Below, piece after piece: positions 23,917-35,545 of a stretch of DNA of 64,000 nucleotides (the stretch's first letter is position 1; the number at the start of each line of letters is the position of its first letter). The position numbers were made by a program, and so were the translations under genes. The DNA comes from Culex pipiens pallens (lineage: Eukaryota > Arthropoda > Insecta > Diptera > Culicidae): NCBI RefSeq assembly GCF_016801865.2, contig NC_068938.1:222348663-222412662 (forward strand), given 5' to 3'. Under the pieces are notes generated by a model. The model was not told where the DNA came from and made no database searches. It was given only the letters and a program-made list of their open reading frames with translations.

Positions 23917-24146
23917 TGTTTCACATCGGTGAAAAACTCGCTCTTAAAAAGTATGTTTTTTGAAAATGCATAAATATGCAAATTTTAAAGTTCTTTACCT
24001 CTGAAAAGAACATAAAGTCGAATTCTAAATGGTCAAATGGACAAAAAGTCGAACGCTGTTTTAAATACAATTTTTCAATATTTTTTTCTACATTTCCCAA
24101 ATGCATTTGAAAATTAAAAGAATCCTAAGAACAAAAGAATACGGCA
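23917..24146. other. AT-rich DNA, nothing recognised
   Basis: Short linker between the inverted-repeat element and a tRNA-like sequence. No gene signal. Confidence 0.4.
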
Positions 24147-24148
24147 CG

Positions 24149-24222
24149 TCTGTGTGGATCAATTGGCAGCGTGCTGGACTCCCAATCCAGAAGTCATTAG
24201 TTCGAATCCCCCGTCTGGCGGT
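24149..24222 (+). repeat. tRNA-Gly-like SINE head or tRNA pseudogene
   Basis: Reads GGATCAATTGGCAGCGTG, then an anticodon arm CTGGA-CTCCCAA-TCCAG (anticodon CCC, Gly) and TTAGTTCGAATCCCCCG (box B). The acceptor ends do not pair well, so a working tRNA is unlikely. A tail of about 70 bp of non-AT-rich sequence follows (to about 24285), which fits a SINE body. Flanking duplications were not found. Confidence 0.6.
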
Positions 24223-24285
24223 CTTAAATTGTAATGTGGTAACGTGTGGAATAAGTATTCGGCGCTGGCCTGTGTAGCAAAACAC

Positions 24286-25110
24286 TAGACAGAATTTTAA
24301 TCTTTTATCATTAATATTTTCGATAAAAAATTGGAGTTTGTTTTTGCTCCCTGAAATGACATAATCAACTAATATTACGACTATTGAGGATATATTTTTT
24401 ATGGATAGATTAAAAAAAGATAATAAAATTGTAAAAAAAATAAGAAGTTAAACTTTTCTTTTTTTTAGGAACTGCTTATTTTTTAAAGAGTGGAAAATGC
24501 CCAAAAATATTTCAACCATCCAGAAAAGTTTGTTTTTGAAGAAAAGGTAAACTCACAAAAAAATAATGACAATAAGGCATAAATTCTTTTTAGGTATATC
24601 TAATAAAAAAGTTACAAAATATTTTTAATTTTAATTAAAAAACTGCTCATGTTTACAATAATTTCTAGAGTTTTTTAAATGTCTTGTAAACATATGAAAG
24701 ATAATAGCTAATAGGTCTTTAAAAAAAACTCTAGATTTATAAACTCACAAAAATACCAACCATTGATTTAAAAGAATTAACAATCTCTCAATATTATTAT
24801 AAAAAAATACTTTTTAATGAATTGGTAAACTCTTAAAAAAAGAGAATAAAGTTATGCTATTTTCTTGGAAGATCAGTTCGTAATTGAAATGGAAAAACTA
24901 GCTAGAAAATTTTAAAAAATATTTCAGATTATTGTTAAATTATTCCACGATTTTCAAAAATATTTCAGATTTTTGTTTCATTTTTCCACATTCGACCTTT
25001 TGTATTTTCGACGTTTTGTCCATTCGACTAAATCGAAAAGCCTGTCTAAAAGCGAAGTTATGTTGTGGAGCTTTAAATAGTTTGCTGACTAAGTAAAGCG
25101 AACCGTATTG
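24286..25110. other. AT-rich DNA, nothing recognised
   Basis: Low GC, short decayed frames; no ends, repeats or motifs that I can support. Confidence 0.4.
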
Positions 25111-25366
25111 CTTAAACAATTCTTGCCCACATCATCACCACTCGGAGGGCACACCGTCGAGTAGTTTCTTTAAATGCATTATACTGATACTGAATCGTAA
25201 TACTTTTAACAACTAATTTGCGTTGCTCGCTAACGTAGTTGTGTAATATGGTTGAAAAGCCCTTCCCATAGCATTGATGCTCGGATGGCATGTAAATGAC
25301 CGTAATTCCACGTAATTGTACGACTCCTCTCCGCGACATCGCAGAGTTTAAGAAGAAGAAATCGAA

Positions 25367-25750
25367 TCAAATCACCTCAATCTTGAAGCTGCTGGCTCCT
25401 CGCTGATGTTGCTGCTGTTGTTGCTGAAGTTCCAGCGGAACAGTAGCGGCTGCTGCTGCCGCACTCTTGTCCAACCCGGCGGCGGCGGCCACCGCGGCTC
25501 CGTAGTGCGATGCAATCGAGTTGGCGTACTCTAGCTCTTTCCGGACGACGGTACTAAAATCATGGCCTGCCGCTTCACAGGGCATGTTGATACCGAGCAT
25601 TCCACACAGCTTACTGTGATGGTTGTTGTTGTTGTTGCTGGTGGCGGCGGTGTTGATATGATTGTTGTTGTTGTTTTGGTGGTTGTTGTTATTGTTTTCT
25701 AGCGTTTCCAGTAGTGGTGGCTGTGGTGGTGGTAGTGCTCCTTCTGCCAT
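25367..25750 (-). CDS. Homopolymer-rich host protein exon, unidentified
   Basis: From ATG at 25750 the frame encodes 127 residues to a TGA. It starts MAEGALPPPQPPLLETLE and holds poly-Asn tracts (19-23, 26-30, 39-43), a complex segment at 46-84 (with KLCGMLGINMPC and VVRKELEYANSIASHYG), poly-Ala (88-91, 97-102), poly-Gln (109-114) and ends GASSFKIEVI. Mixed synonymous codons with G/C-ending third bases argue for real coding sequence rather than a triplet repeat. Such tracts are common in insect transcription and chromatin regulators; the family is not recognised. A possible 5' splice site GAG|GTGATT at 25376/25375 would make this one exon of a longer gene; otherwise it ends at the TGA. No partner exon was found to the left. 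Confidence 0.55.
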   Translation of the reverse strand: MAEGALPPPQPPLLETLENNNNNHQNNNNNHINTAATSNNNNNHHSKLCGMLGINMPCEAAGHDFSTVVRKELEYANSIASHYGAAVAAAAGLDKSAAAAAATVPLELQQQQQQHQRGASSFKIEVI

Positions 25751-25908
25751 TTCCAACCCGCTCAACAAGGACAACTCACGCAACAATGACAGTTCATGGT
25801 GTGTTTGTTATTGTTTTTCTTTTTGGAATGTTTTGGCTTGCTTGGATCACACTTTCGCGCGCACGTAAAACCAACCTGTTGTGCGTAGGCGTCGACGTCA
25901 ACTGGGGC
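25751..25908 (-). promoter_or_regulatory. Probable 5' UTR part of the same exon, with splice acceptor
   Basis: On the minus strand a pyrimidine-rich tract ends in TTCAATTTCCAG just before 25908, a good 3' splice site. The 158 bases from there to the ATG have stops in the coding frame (TAA near 25810), so they read best as 5' UTR. The start context is GGAAATGGC. This would make 25908-25376 a second exon that opens the reading frame. Inferred, not proven. Confidence 0.4.
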
Positions 25909-27300
25909 CTGGAAATTGAAGAGATAAATTAAGCGAATGCGTTTCACCCAAATGAAAACAATCTAATTAAAAAGCGACTTTGTGCGGAGCGCCTGTCTGC
26001 TAAGTGAAATTTAAAACCTGGCATTAGCGGAATCGAGTTAGCAAACGTTTACATTTTTATGTGTGCAACTAAAATAACCTACATGACACCGCGCCACCGT
26101 TGCAAATTCCGGGCGAAAGTGACACAGGTTCGGGGCCAAGCAGGGAGTCAACCGCGCAACAAGAAAAGAGCTGGGCATCGTGTAGCGAATTCTTGTACGA
26201 AACAACACACACACACACACAACATGAAGTGATATATAACTCCAGAGTTTTTAAAATTAAATCACATTAAAACACATTATACTGGGCCTGCCAGCGGGCT
26301 TGATCGCAGTTGGCGGTGACTGCGTGGGCAGTGAAATGAATTGAGATTTTTTCCTCCTCCCCTCTTCCCCTCAACGTTGATTCAAAAATATTCAACAAAT
26401 TATGACTTGCTCTCTCGCTGAGAGAATGTGTGCGTGTGTGGCATCATTTCTGGAAGCTGCCTCATAAAGTGCTCAAATTAAATTAAGAAGAAAGAAATTT
26501 CACAAAGCAAAAGATAATTAAGAGATTTTAATGCACGCTCGCGTGAGAGGGACAGAAAGAAATTGAGGCGTTGCGGGGGTGAGGTTTTGAGGTTGGAAGT
26601 GTCAACACACGGTCATTTTCGCCGTCGTGGCCTACTGCGGCGGGCCAAATGTTTGTCGCGTGTCACTTTGCAGGCTAATGAACGGTCGTAAATGTAAGAT
26701 ACTTGCAAACTGTATGGTTGAATGCGGCCTGGCTGGATTCTAAGTCAGCTTTAGTGGGTCATTGAAATTTAATGCGTGAATTAAATTTCTGACATTCCGC
26801 TCTGAATGAAAGTTAATTGCAGTTTTCTAAATTGGTCACGTCAAAGCCAATTGCTCGAATATTAAATATAAAGTTTAAAAAATTAATAATCTTGAATATA
26901 TGAGCAATTAGAGGAAATTCAGACAATTCTAACCAAACGTATCACTTCCCATTAAGCTATTTATAGCTTGATACAAGCTGAAAAAACCTTTCAGCCGCTG
27001 TAATCGAATACCAAAGAACTGATAGGCCAACATCAGGGGCTTTAACCATTGATCATTTTGGTTTTTATTTATATTTTTACGAAAGCTAGTACTTGGCTCG
27101 GCCCTAATCGAAATCGATAAAAGAAGGAGGAAAAATAATAATAAATTTGAATCTTTCAACATGATGAAACAAAAAATATCACAAAATGCTTCAAAAACTA
27201 TTACAATGTACTTATGACCGTCTTCCTAAGATTGGTGGTCCAAAACTAAAAATTGGTAAATAGCTTAAAAAGCCAAATTGAATAAATTTATTAATTTTAA
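25909..27300. other. Unique island, then AT-rich DNA
   Basis: Higher-GC unique sequence to about 26740, with a GCCTACT heptamer at 26630 and a CA run at about 26204-26220. It lies upstream of the minus-strand exon at 25.4-25.9 kb and could be its intron or promoter region. No other gene is seen. Confidence 0.35.
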
Positions 27301-27487
27301 AGGTGTTAAAATTGGAAAGTTTATTCTCACTTCTTTTATTATGTATAATCACCTCAATTTCTACAGAAAAAAGTTGCATTTCAAATTTACACATTTTAGA
27401 GGTAAAATCAGTTTTTTCTTCTGATATAAAAGATGTACTTGTACCCATTCCCAGATGTAATATTACCATGTTATTTTTACTGTGTAG
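27301..27487. mobile_element. Family A MITE, partial
   Basis: The right end TTATTTTTACTGTGTAG and the inner blocks CCAGATGTAATATTACCATG and CACCTCAATTTCTAC match family A. The left end is not clear. Confidence 0.5.
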
Positions 27488-27551
27488 TGAACAAATCAAT
27501 TGTAAAAGTTACAATGAAATTAAATTGTTTTAAATGTTATTTTTTGATTAT

Positions 27552-27711
27552 CAATGCAGAGAAATGCATTTTAGACTGTTTTCAGTTGATTAGACTTTAT
27601 TTTCGTAAAAAATGAAAAAAATATTGTTTTGCCCCCTGTTTTTTTGTCCAAATTTTGAAGGAGTGGGGGCGGGGGGTTGCATAAACTTTGAAAAATATTT
27701 GCAACGGCCTT
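27552..27711. mobile_element. Family G hairpin MITE, partial
   Basis: Contains GCAGAGAAATGCATTTTAGA, TTTTGCCCCCTGTTTTTTTG and the end AAAATATTTGCAACGGCCT, as in the copies at 13976 and 40707. The other half is absent. Confidence 0.55.
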
Positions 27712-29480
27712 TATTCTGAAAAAAAAACTATTGAGATTTTTGTGTTTTCCAATTAAAAATTATAATAAGTATAGACATAAATAAAATCATTCAAAAATGG
27801 TATTCTAAAATTTAACGAAAAGAAGTGCTGTCCAGTCTCTCTTGGATAAATAAACAATTAAATATTGATATCATAAGCGCCAATAAATAAATTGAGAAAT
27901 AAAGCAATTCCCTTGATTTAATGTAAAAGCTTGAAAGTCAGATATATCTTTTTTTGATAGATATTCACTAAATAATCTCTTGGTTTAAATAAAAATCGAA
28001 TGTTTCTTTGAATTAGTTCTTTTAAATTTCAAAATTAAAAATTTTAGGTTATACATTGAACTTTATGCATTAATTTATTTTTTAAATAAATAATGTAACA
28101 AAAAAAAAATTGTTCATATATCAACCTTTGCCATTAAAGCAAAATTTAAACCATGAATTAAATCATTTCAACTTAAACTACCGATTTCCTTATGAAAACG
28201 AATAGAATGATTAAAGTTTTTATTGCTAGCATGTAAAACATGAAAATTTTAAAAAATTTGCTAAAAAAAAATGCAGTCCGTTTTCCGATAAGAACTAAAA
28301 AATATCATGACCCCAGCACAGTAAAATATTTTCAATGTTTTTGAAATATGTTTAGGCTTTAGTGAGATTTTTTGTTTAAAACTCATTTTAAAGCATCGAT
28401 AAAATTCTCTACAATAATCACATGTGATTTTTTGGAAGACCAACAAATCAATTGAGTCTACTTTGTGAGATGACAGACAAATAATTTAATTGTCGAACTT
28501 AGTTCAAGATCCACTTCAAAAATTATACAATTTCAAAAAATGCAAGTTGGTCAAATCTTCGACCATTTTTGTCGCGGATCGCAATTTGGGGATCACTGCA
28601 CACATGAAATCTCAAAATTTTATTAGAACGTTAGTTTTTAACAATTTTTAAACATTGTGATTAATGATCAGCATGTCAAAATGTTGTATGAAATTTTGAT
28701 TTTGTGAAAAACCATAACATTTTGAAAACATATTCCAAACACCATTTTGAAAAAAATATGTAATCGTACTTTTTATTCTTATCAAAAATTTAAAAAAAAC
28801 TTTTCACGGACAATTTTAAAATTAAACCGATAAAAAAATCGTTGTTATTGCAATTTACGCATATAAAACAGCATGCCTGTGTTATAAGGACACAAAGAGA
28901 ATCCGATAAAAGTTAAATAACAAATGAATCAAAAGTTTCTCAACTGTCATCATAATAGTAAAATTTTCATAAATAATCCTGGAAAAAATCACAAGGCACT
29001 CAAATTAAATTAAAGAATGTTTAAAATACTTAGCACGAATTTCATTGAATAAACTTATTCATATTGAAAACAAACATATTTTTAGTTTTGGAAATCCGCG
29101 AAATCACTGACCAAAACCGCTCCAAAACCTCAAAAATAGGAAATTCGTGAAATTCGTGAAAACTACGAAAGTTTCGTTACCCTGTGATAGTGTTTTAGGT
29201 ATAGATTCGTAAGGAGTTCATTTTTTTAGTTCCAGGACAACAAAATAATTAAAAGGAGGTTTTATTATGTGTAACTTTAATTCCTAATAGTTTTAATTAT
29301 AACAAAAAACACCTTTGCTCACCTCAAGATTTTTTTTTTGTGTGCATTAAATATTATTATGTTTCCTTTTTAATATAAATATTTGGGATTCTTTATGTAA
29401 ACTAGCTTGCTATTGAAATACTGGAGATTTTAAAGTAAAATTTTACTAAACCAACTCAAATCCCTTTTATTTCACTCCTT
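27712..29480. other. AT-rich DNA, nothing recognised
   Basis: Very AT-rich with decayed frames only. No terminal repeats or gene motifs were found. Confidence 0.4.
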
Positions 29481-30285
29481 TTGCATCAAACACTCCGAGC
29501 CAACGCCTACTACGATTCAAAAGGGAAATTCCGCGCGTGTTTTCGCTTCTCTCGCAGCACATTTTCCTCCCTCACCTTTTAATTGATAATTACATTCAAT
29601 GCAAGGAAAATTTATGCCACACCGCCGTTGTTCTGCTGCTGCTTGCAATACTGGGCCGCATAATGAATGCAAACAATCACCCAATATTGGTGTTTGTATG
29701 TTTGCTGCTAAGCCAAACGTCTCGTTGCAGCCTTTTTACTTGGAAATTTTGCATCTGTCTCTCTGAATGTGTGGGTGACTAGAATTCCATGGCATGCTAC
29801 GACAGCGAGGTGGAGGGTAGAACGGCAGCACATTATAATGGTTTAAAAATAAACAATTTTGGCGCCCCCGTTCAGATTCGAATGCAATATGTGTATGTGC
29901 AACAAACACTGGGACAAATTGCATTGCAACTTTGGGTGGGTGGTGGTTTGGGTGGCCCTTTTTCGCACTGGGTAGAATGCTATGCTGCGACGACGACGAC
30001 GGTGGCGTTCGCATAATATTATCGCCAATAAATCTTCGTTTTTGTGTGTGGCGAATTTGGGAAAGAGGTGGAAAAGGAAATATTCTGAATATGTGAGGGC
30101 AGATGAGTGTGAGTGTGGATGTGAATAACGGAAAACAATACCATTGACTAGAATTCGGTAGAAAATTGATGAATAGATATTTGACTTATTTCAAGTGTAC
30201 TGAGCATTTTTGGAAAACACTCATATTTCAAGCAACGGTATTCTAGAAATAATTGGTCCAAATTTCAGAGAAAACAAACATTTTT
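29481..30285. other. Unique higher-GC island
   Basis: Holds a GCCTACT heptamer at 29505, CTGCTGCTTGC near 29634 and a GACGACGACG run near 29989. Overlapping frames on both strands show no domain. Possibly regulatory or intronic. Confidence 0.35.
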
Positions 30286-32007
30286 ATTTCATCAAAGGAG
30301 AATGGGCAAATTTGTATGGGAGCTGGTCCAAGGATGTACACGAACGGGACCAACTTTTTTCGAAAGATCTTGCCGAGACATGAAAAAAAGTCTTCCGGAC
30401 CAACTCTCTAAACCCCGGGGTTCAAAAGTTACATGTTGTTGAAGTTTGAGCATTTTGGGTAAAAATTACAAAAAATCGTATTTTTGCTAATTCTAAAATC
30501 ATTTATAAAATCTCCATTTTATTATGGATTTTGCTCATCTTGACTTCATTCGACGCGTATCAGCAAAAACTATGAATTCTGATATATCTTAGCATGATTG
30601 AAACATGATTTCACTTGTTTTTATCCGTTTGAACCGTTTGTACAAGAGGCATCCCATAGAAAAAAGTCGAAACTTCAAGGTATTGAAACCGGATCCGACC
30701 CAGACTGTTTCAGTGAGTATGGAAGGCTTCAGTGCAATGTTGTAACAACTTATTGGGATGGTCTGAGTCATCCGAGAACTTCTTGGAGTTAAGACCGGCG
30801 AGTCTACCGCCGTAACAAGCAAGATGTCGGCGGTTTTTGACCACTGATCATACCCGCATGGCTTCAGTGAGTATGGTAGACTACTATGCTGATGTGTTGG
30901 AGTGTCCTGAGTTCTCCTAGGACTCCCTGGAGTTAATATCTGAGAGTCTACTACCGTAACAAGCAAAATATCAACCGGTTTTGACAACGGAGCATACCCG
31001 CATAGCTTCAGTCAGTATGGTAGACTGCTTTCTTAATGTGTTAAGATGTCTTTGGTCATCCTAGGACTCGCTGGAGTTAAGATATTTGGGTCACTGTAAC
31101 AAGTAAAAGGTCGACGATTTTTAACCGCGCATCATAACCGCAAAGATTCAGTGAATATGGCAGAATGTATTGCTGTTAAGTTGGGATGTTCTGGACCATT
31201 CCAGGGAGTCCTTGTAACAGCCGAAGACCTACAGATCATAACTCCAGGGAGTCCTAGGATGACCAAAGACATCCCAACACATTAAAAAAGCAGTCTACCA
31301 TACCATACTGACTGAAGCTATGCGGGTATGTTCCGGGGTCAAAAACCGTCGACCTCTTGCTTGTTAAGGCTGTAGCTCCACAGATCATAACTCCAGGGAG
31401 TCCATGGATGACCCAGGACATCCTAATACATTAGCAAAGTAGTCTACCACACTCACTTAGGCAATGCGGGTATGATCAGTGGTCAAAAACCGCCGACATC
31501 TAGCTTGTTACGGCGGTAGACTCACCGGTCTCGGATGACTCAGACCATCCCAATAAGTTGTTACAACATTGCACTGAAGCCTTTCATACTCACTGAAGCA
31601 GTTTGGGTCGGATCCGTTTTCAAAACCTTGAAGTTTCGACTTGTTTCTATGGGATGCCTCTTGCACAAACGGTTCAAACGGATAAAAACAAGTGAAATCA
31701 TGTTTCAATCATGCTAAAATATATTAGAATTCAGTTTTTACTGATACGTGTCGAATGAAGTCAAGAAAATCGAAATCCATAATGAAACAGAGATTTTATA
31801 AATGATTTAAGAAATAGAAAAAATCCGATTTTTTGTATATTTTTACTCAAAATGCTCAAACTTCAACAGCATGTAACTTTTGAACCCCGGGGTTTAGAGA
31901 GTTGCCCCAGAAGACTTTTTTTCATGTCTCGGCGAGATCTTTCGCAAAATGTTGGTCCCGTTCGTGTACATCCTTGGACCAAATTCGCCCATTCTCCTTT
32001 GTGAAAT
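30286..32007. mobile_element. Foldback-like giant hairpin with tandemly repeated arms
   Basis: About 1.72 kb. Outer ends ATTTCATCAAAGGAGAATGG and its near inverse mirror each other. The outer ~480 bp of each arm are unique and highly similar in inverse (for example CCCCGGGGTT at 30415 and 31883). The inner arms hold 144-bp tandem units: GGAGTTAA starts at 30785, 30929 and 31073 on the left; inverse units with AACTCCAGGGAGTCC lie at about 31240 and 31389 on the right. Within a unit GTCTACC and GGTAGAC form a smaller hairpin. Arms made of tandem repeats are the hallmark of Foldback/Galileo-type elements. No transposase frame is present. No target duplication was seen. Confidence 0.75.
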
Positions 32008-34037
32008 TAATTTAAATAATAAAGCTACTTTTTTAAGGGTGCGATGTGCATTTTACAAAAGTCTTGTTCATTTTTTTGAAAAATTCCACATCTACGGTAA
32101 CCTCCCGATGATCGTGTTCCAAAATACAAAACATATCTTCTCCACGTGACCCCAGATGTGCGAGCAAAACATAATAAAACTCCAAATCTTATCATCACTC
32201 CGATAGAGTTTGCCAGTTCCGCACTTTTTCAACGAACCCCTCTTCGGAAGAGGTCACCAACCAACCTCGGCACTCCAGCAGCTGGTCGCGGTCAGTTTTG
32301 ATGGTCGTCGCACTTTGAGTGCAAACAACACGGCGACCGACCGCCCGACACAATCGACAATAGCAGCCAAACAACATCACCCCCAGAAGCAAAAGTGTGC
32401 GGGAAAAATCGCAACGAAATTCCTGTGTGCATCCAAGCAATCCGCGTATCGCGTTCGATGCCGTCCGCACACTTCTTCAAACGCCTACTGTGATCCGGCC
32501 CCGGTGGTGATTTTCCTGGCAACAACTGCCACTGAGGAAGCCGGCTGCTGCTAGGAAGCGACCTCCCCCCTCCGGTCCAGATCGGGGACGGGGGGGGGGA
32601 CCGAAACCAAAGCATGCTTCGATGCAAATGCATCCATTCCAGAAGCACAAATCCCAACCAGCAGAAGAGAACGAGAGCAGGACTCCGGGCGCACCAATCT
32701 ATATCTAATCGCAAGTACAACCGAACCTTTTACATTTATATGTATCAAAATTATAAAATGCATCAGCATTAATTTCAATTTCATGTTACGGTAGACAAGG
32801 CGGTCACAAGGGTTATCCAAATCTTGGAATTATATACATACATACGATGGGGGAGGGGGTGGACGAAGCAAAATTGGCCTGGCGCAGGAGCAAGTTAATG
32901 AAAGCCTTTACAAATGAATCATTTTATTTACCACACCGGTCCGTTCCATTCCGAGAGTGAGTGGCCATCGGCACTCTGGGACTTGGGAAGTCGTCGGGAC
33001 CGAGGTAGGTCATGGCCGTCATCGACACAGACAAGGAGGGTTCGAAAAGGACGGGGAAGAAGGAGCCACCCGCCACTTTTTTGGGTTCAGAGCCATGCCA
33101 TGCCGGAGGTCTTATGTACTTTTGGGGGGGAACGTGGGCAGTCGATTTCGAAAAACAGACGACGAAGGTGGTTCGTTAGAAGGGACAGGAGACAGGAAAG
33201 GTGCAATAAAATAAGTTCTGGCTCTCGTCGTCGTCGGAGTCGGGCGAGATGAGCGCGTGAATATGCTTGCTTATCAGATTAGGATAATGCCGAAAGTGTT
33301 TAGCCTGGAAGTGGTAAAGAATAATCTTGCAAGCCGTGCTGAGATATCGAGGGGAGCGTGACTGCTATTTTTGGTTATGGAGATATTGGATAATCTGAGC
33401 ACGGATAAAAAATAACTGGTTTCTTCATAGGAAAATAAATCATGTCCTTAAAAAAATTTTTGCTAACATTTTCATTCTAGCATGGTCACAGTTTTGGTTT
33501 TGGTCATCCACCACCAAAATTAACAGTGCTGAAATGAACGTTATTGCACTCATGTGAGGGCTGAAAAGTAATTTTTTCAGCACATGTATCGAAAGTAATA
33601 CTTTTTAACACTTTTGACATTTTTGATTGGCAAAAAATGTTCCAAACAACATTTTTGGAATTTCAAGAATCAATCTTTTTAGCATTCATTACAGTGCTGA
33701 AAAATAGAACTTTTCAGCCCATGTATCAAAAATTATTACTTGTTATTTTTAGTAGAGAAAGATAGGCCAATTCAGCGTTTGAGAATGACAATAAATATAA
33801 AAAGGAAAATTGAAAAAAAAACTAAAACTTCAGAATAAATTAAACATTCATTCTGTATATTTTATGCTCGTAAATGTCTTTGCTAGGACTAGTGATTTTT
33901 AACGGCTTAAAAAACATTGGAATTTCCAGCAATTTCACGGTACTCTAAAATCTGCTTAAAATAAACACAACAATGTGATAGTTTGAAAATTAATTGTGTA
34001 ATGGAAAGTTACGGGAATAGTTAGTAGTAGTTCAAGA
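32008..34037. other. Unique island, then repeat-like DNA
   Basis: 32190-33400 is higher in GC with CpG, a GCCTACT at 32483 and GTCGTCGTCGG near 33225. Frames on both strands overlap and show no domain. Around 33510-33740 there are CAGTGCTGAAA-type repeats as at 9.8-10.0 kb. The island may be a 5' UTR, promoter or intron. Confidence 0.35.
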
Positions 34038-34695
34038 TACAAAATTAGGGGTGAACAAAACCGCTTTATTTTGGGAGCCGCTCATTTTCGTTCGCTCATT
34101 AAAAAGAGCAGCTCTTTTTAACGGCTCTTTTGCTCTTTTTTAAAAATATTTATGAAAAGGCAAATATTGATGAAAACGGAATTTGTTCCTTGGATTTTTA
34201 TAAATTATTAGAAAAAAAAAATTAAAAAGAAAAGATGCCCTTGGTAGTCCATATGTCATGAACATCGAACCTGAACGTTTGAATAATTGAATGGCTCCCA
34301 AACTTCAATCTATAAGGTTTCGGAGAAATTTCTATTTAATTTACGAAATTGCGTTTATTTTTGGCAAAATGAAAAGATGCTGATAAATTATTTGGAGAAA
34401 ATATTTTGCGAACACTGTTCTACATTCTGATATAAATGTGTGGGATTGTGCATTGAAATATTATAAATTGCATTTTAAATTCTGGAAAACAAATTTAACA
34501 CTACATTTTGCGGAAATTCAATTGATTATTTTTTAACATAAAAATAGACACAAATTTTAAAACCATTGCACCTTGGAACGGCTATTTAAAAATACCGGAA
34601 TTTCAAAAAGAACCACAGCTCTTTTTTTGTGAGCCACGATTCTTTCGTTCTTTCAAGTGAACCGGCTCGCTCTTTTTTGCCCACCTCTACAAAAT
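34038..34695. mobile_element. hAT-like MITE with TACAAAAT duplication
   Basis: The left end TAGGGGTGAACAAA and the right end TTTTTTGCCCACCTC(TA) are imperfect inverted repeats of the TAGRGGTGGGCAAA kind. TACAAAAT flanks at 34038-34045 and 34688-34695. Inner subterminal GAGCCGCTC and GAACCGGCTC blocks also mirror each other. About 642 bp, non-coding. Confidence 0.72.
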
Positions 34696-35545
34696 ATTGA
34701 TGGGTTTGGACACAAATTTCATTTAGTTTTTCTTAAAATCCGCCAAAAAAAAGTACACAAATATCACTCTAGTGGTCATAACTCAAGACAGGGTTGCTAG
34801 ATCTTCAATGTTTTGGACTCGTTGGAAAGGTCTTTCGACTGCCTAACCAACGATGGGTCGGATGATGGATCCGGACATAGTTTCAATATATTTAAGTGAA
34901 ATCCGGACTCAAATATGTACATAAATATCACTTAAGTGGTCATAACTCGAGACAGGGTTGCCAGATCTTTGATTTTTTGGGCTCGTTGGAAAGGTCTTTC
35001 GATTACCTAACCATGATGATGATGGTTCCGGATATAGTTTTAATACATTTAAGTGAGATCTGGCATCAAAAAAGTACATAAATATCACTTAAGTGGTCAT
35101 ACACAGAAAAAAAAATCAATTCTTGTAATCATGAATAAAGTTCACGAATGTGAGAACCACGAAAGAATTTATTCATGAGTATGGTGCATTTGCACCATAA
35201 ACGTGAATATATTCATTCGTGGTTCTCGCATTCGTGAATTTAATTCACGATTTCGAGAATTGTTTTTTTTTCAGTGTAACTCGAGCCAGGGTTGCCAGAT
35301 CTTCAATGTTTTGGACTGGTTGGAAAGGTCTTATATTGATGAAAAGGGAATTTGATTACCTAACCAACGATGTATAACATGACGATATTTGAATCGATTT
35401 CCGGTCACTTATCCAACATCCGGATAAATACAAAAACACATTCTTGCACATAACTTTTGAACTACATATCGAAACTTTATAAAAATCAATAGGTACGTAT
35501 GGGACCTTAAATCAAATAGAATGCAACAGGTTTGACCAAACAAAA
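34696..35545. repeat. Tandem repeat element of about 160-bp units, copy 1
   Basis: The block CATAACTC(G/A)AGACAGGGTTGC recurs at 34777, 34941 and again after the nested MITE at 35278, with periods of 164 and 157 bp. Each unit includes GGAAAGGTCTTTCGA, ACCTAACCA, GATCCGGACATAGTTT and ATCACTTAAGTGG. It is related to the fuller copy at 50680-51415. No coding potential. Confidence 0.75.
35102..35276. mobile_element. 175-bp palindromic MITE with TA duplication
   Basis: Ends CACAGAAAAAAAAATCAATT and its inverse AATTGTTTTTTTTTCAGTG. The inner arms mirror each other (TTCACGAATGTGAGAACCAC against its inverse). TA flanks both sides. It lies exactly inside the tandem-repeat phrase GTGGTCATAACTCGAG, which is uninterrupted in the neighbouring units, so the empty site is visible in the same locus. 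Confidence 0.9.

Noticed and set aside
24149..24222. Functional tRNA-Gly(CCC) gene
   Set aside because: The anticodon and T arms look good, but the acceptor stem does not pair and a SINE-like body follows.
30589..31717. Mirror-image frames of 60-132 codons
   Set aside because: They are the two arms of one inverted repeat read on opposite strands, not genes.
32210..32820. Overlapping frames of 89-142 codons on both strands
   Set aside because: Mutual overlap and absence of domains point to GC-biased non-coding DNA.
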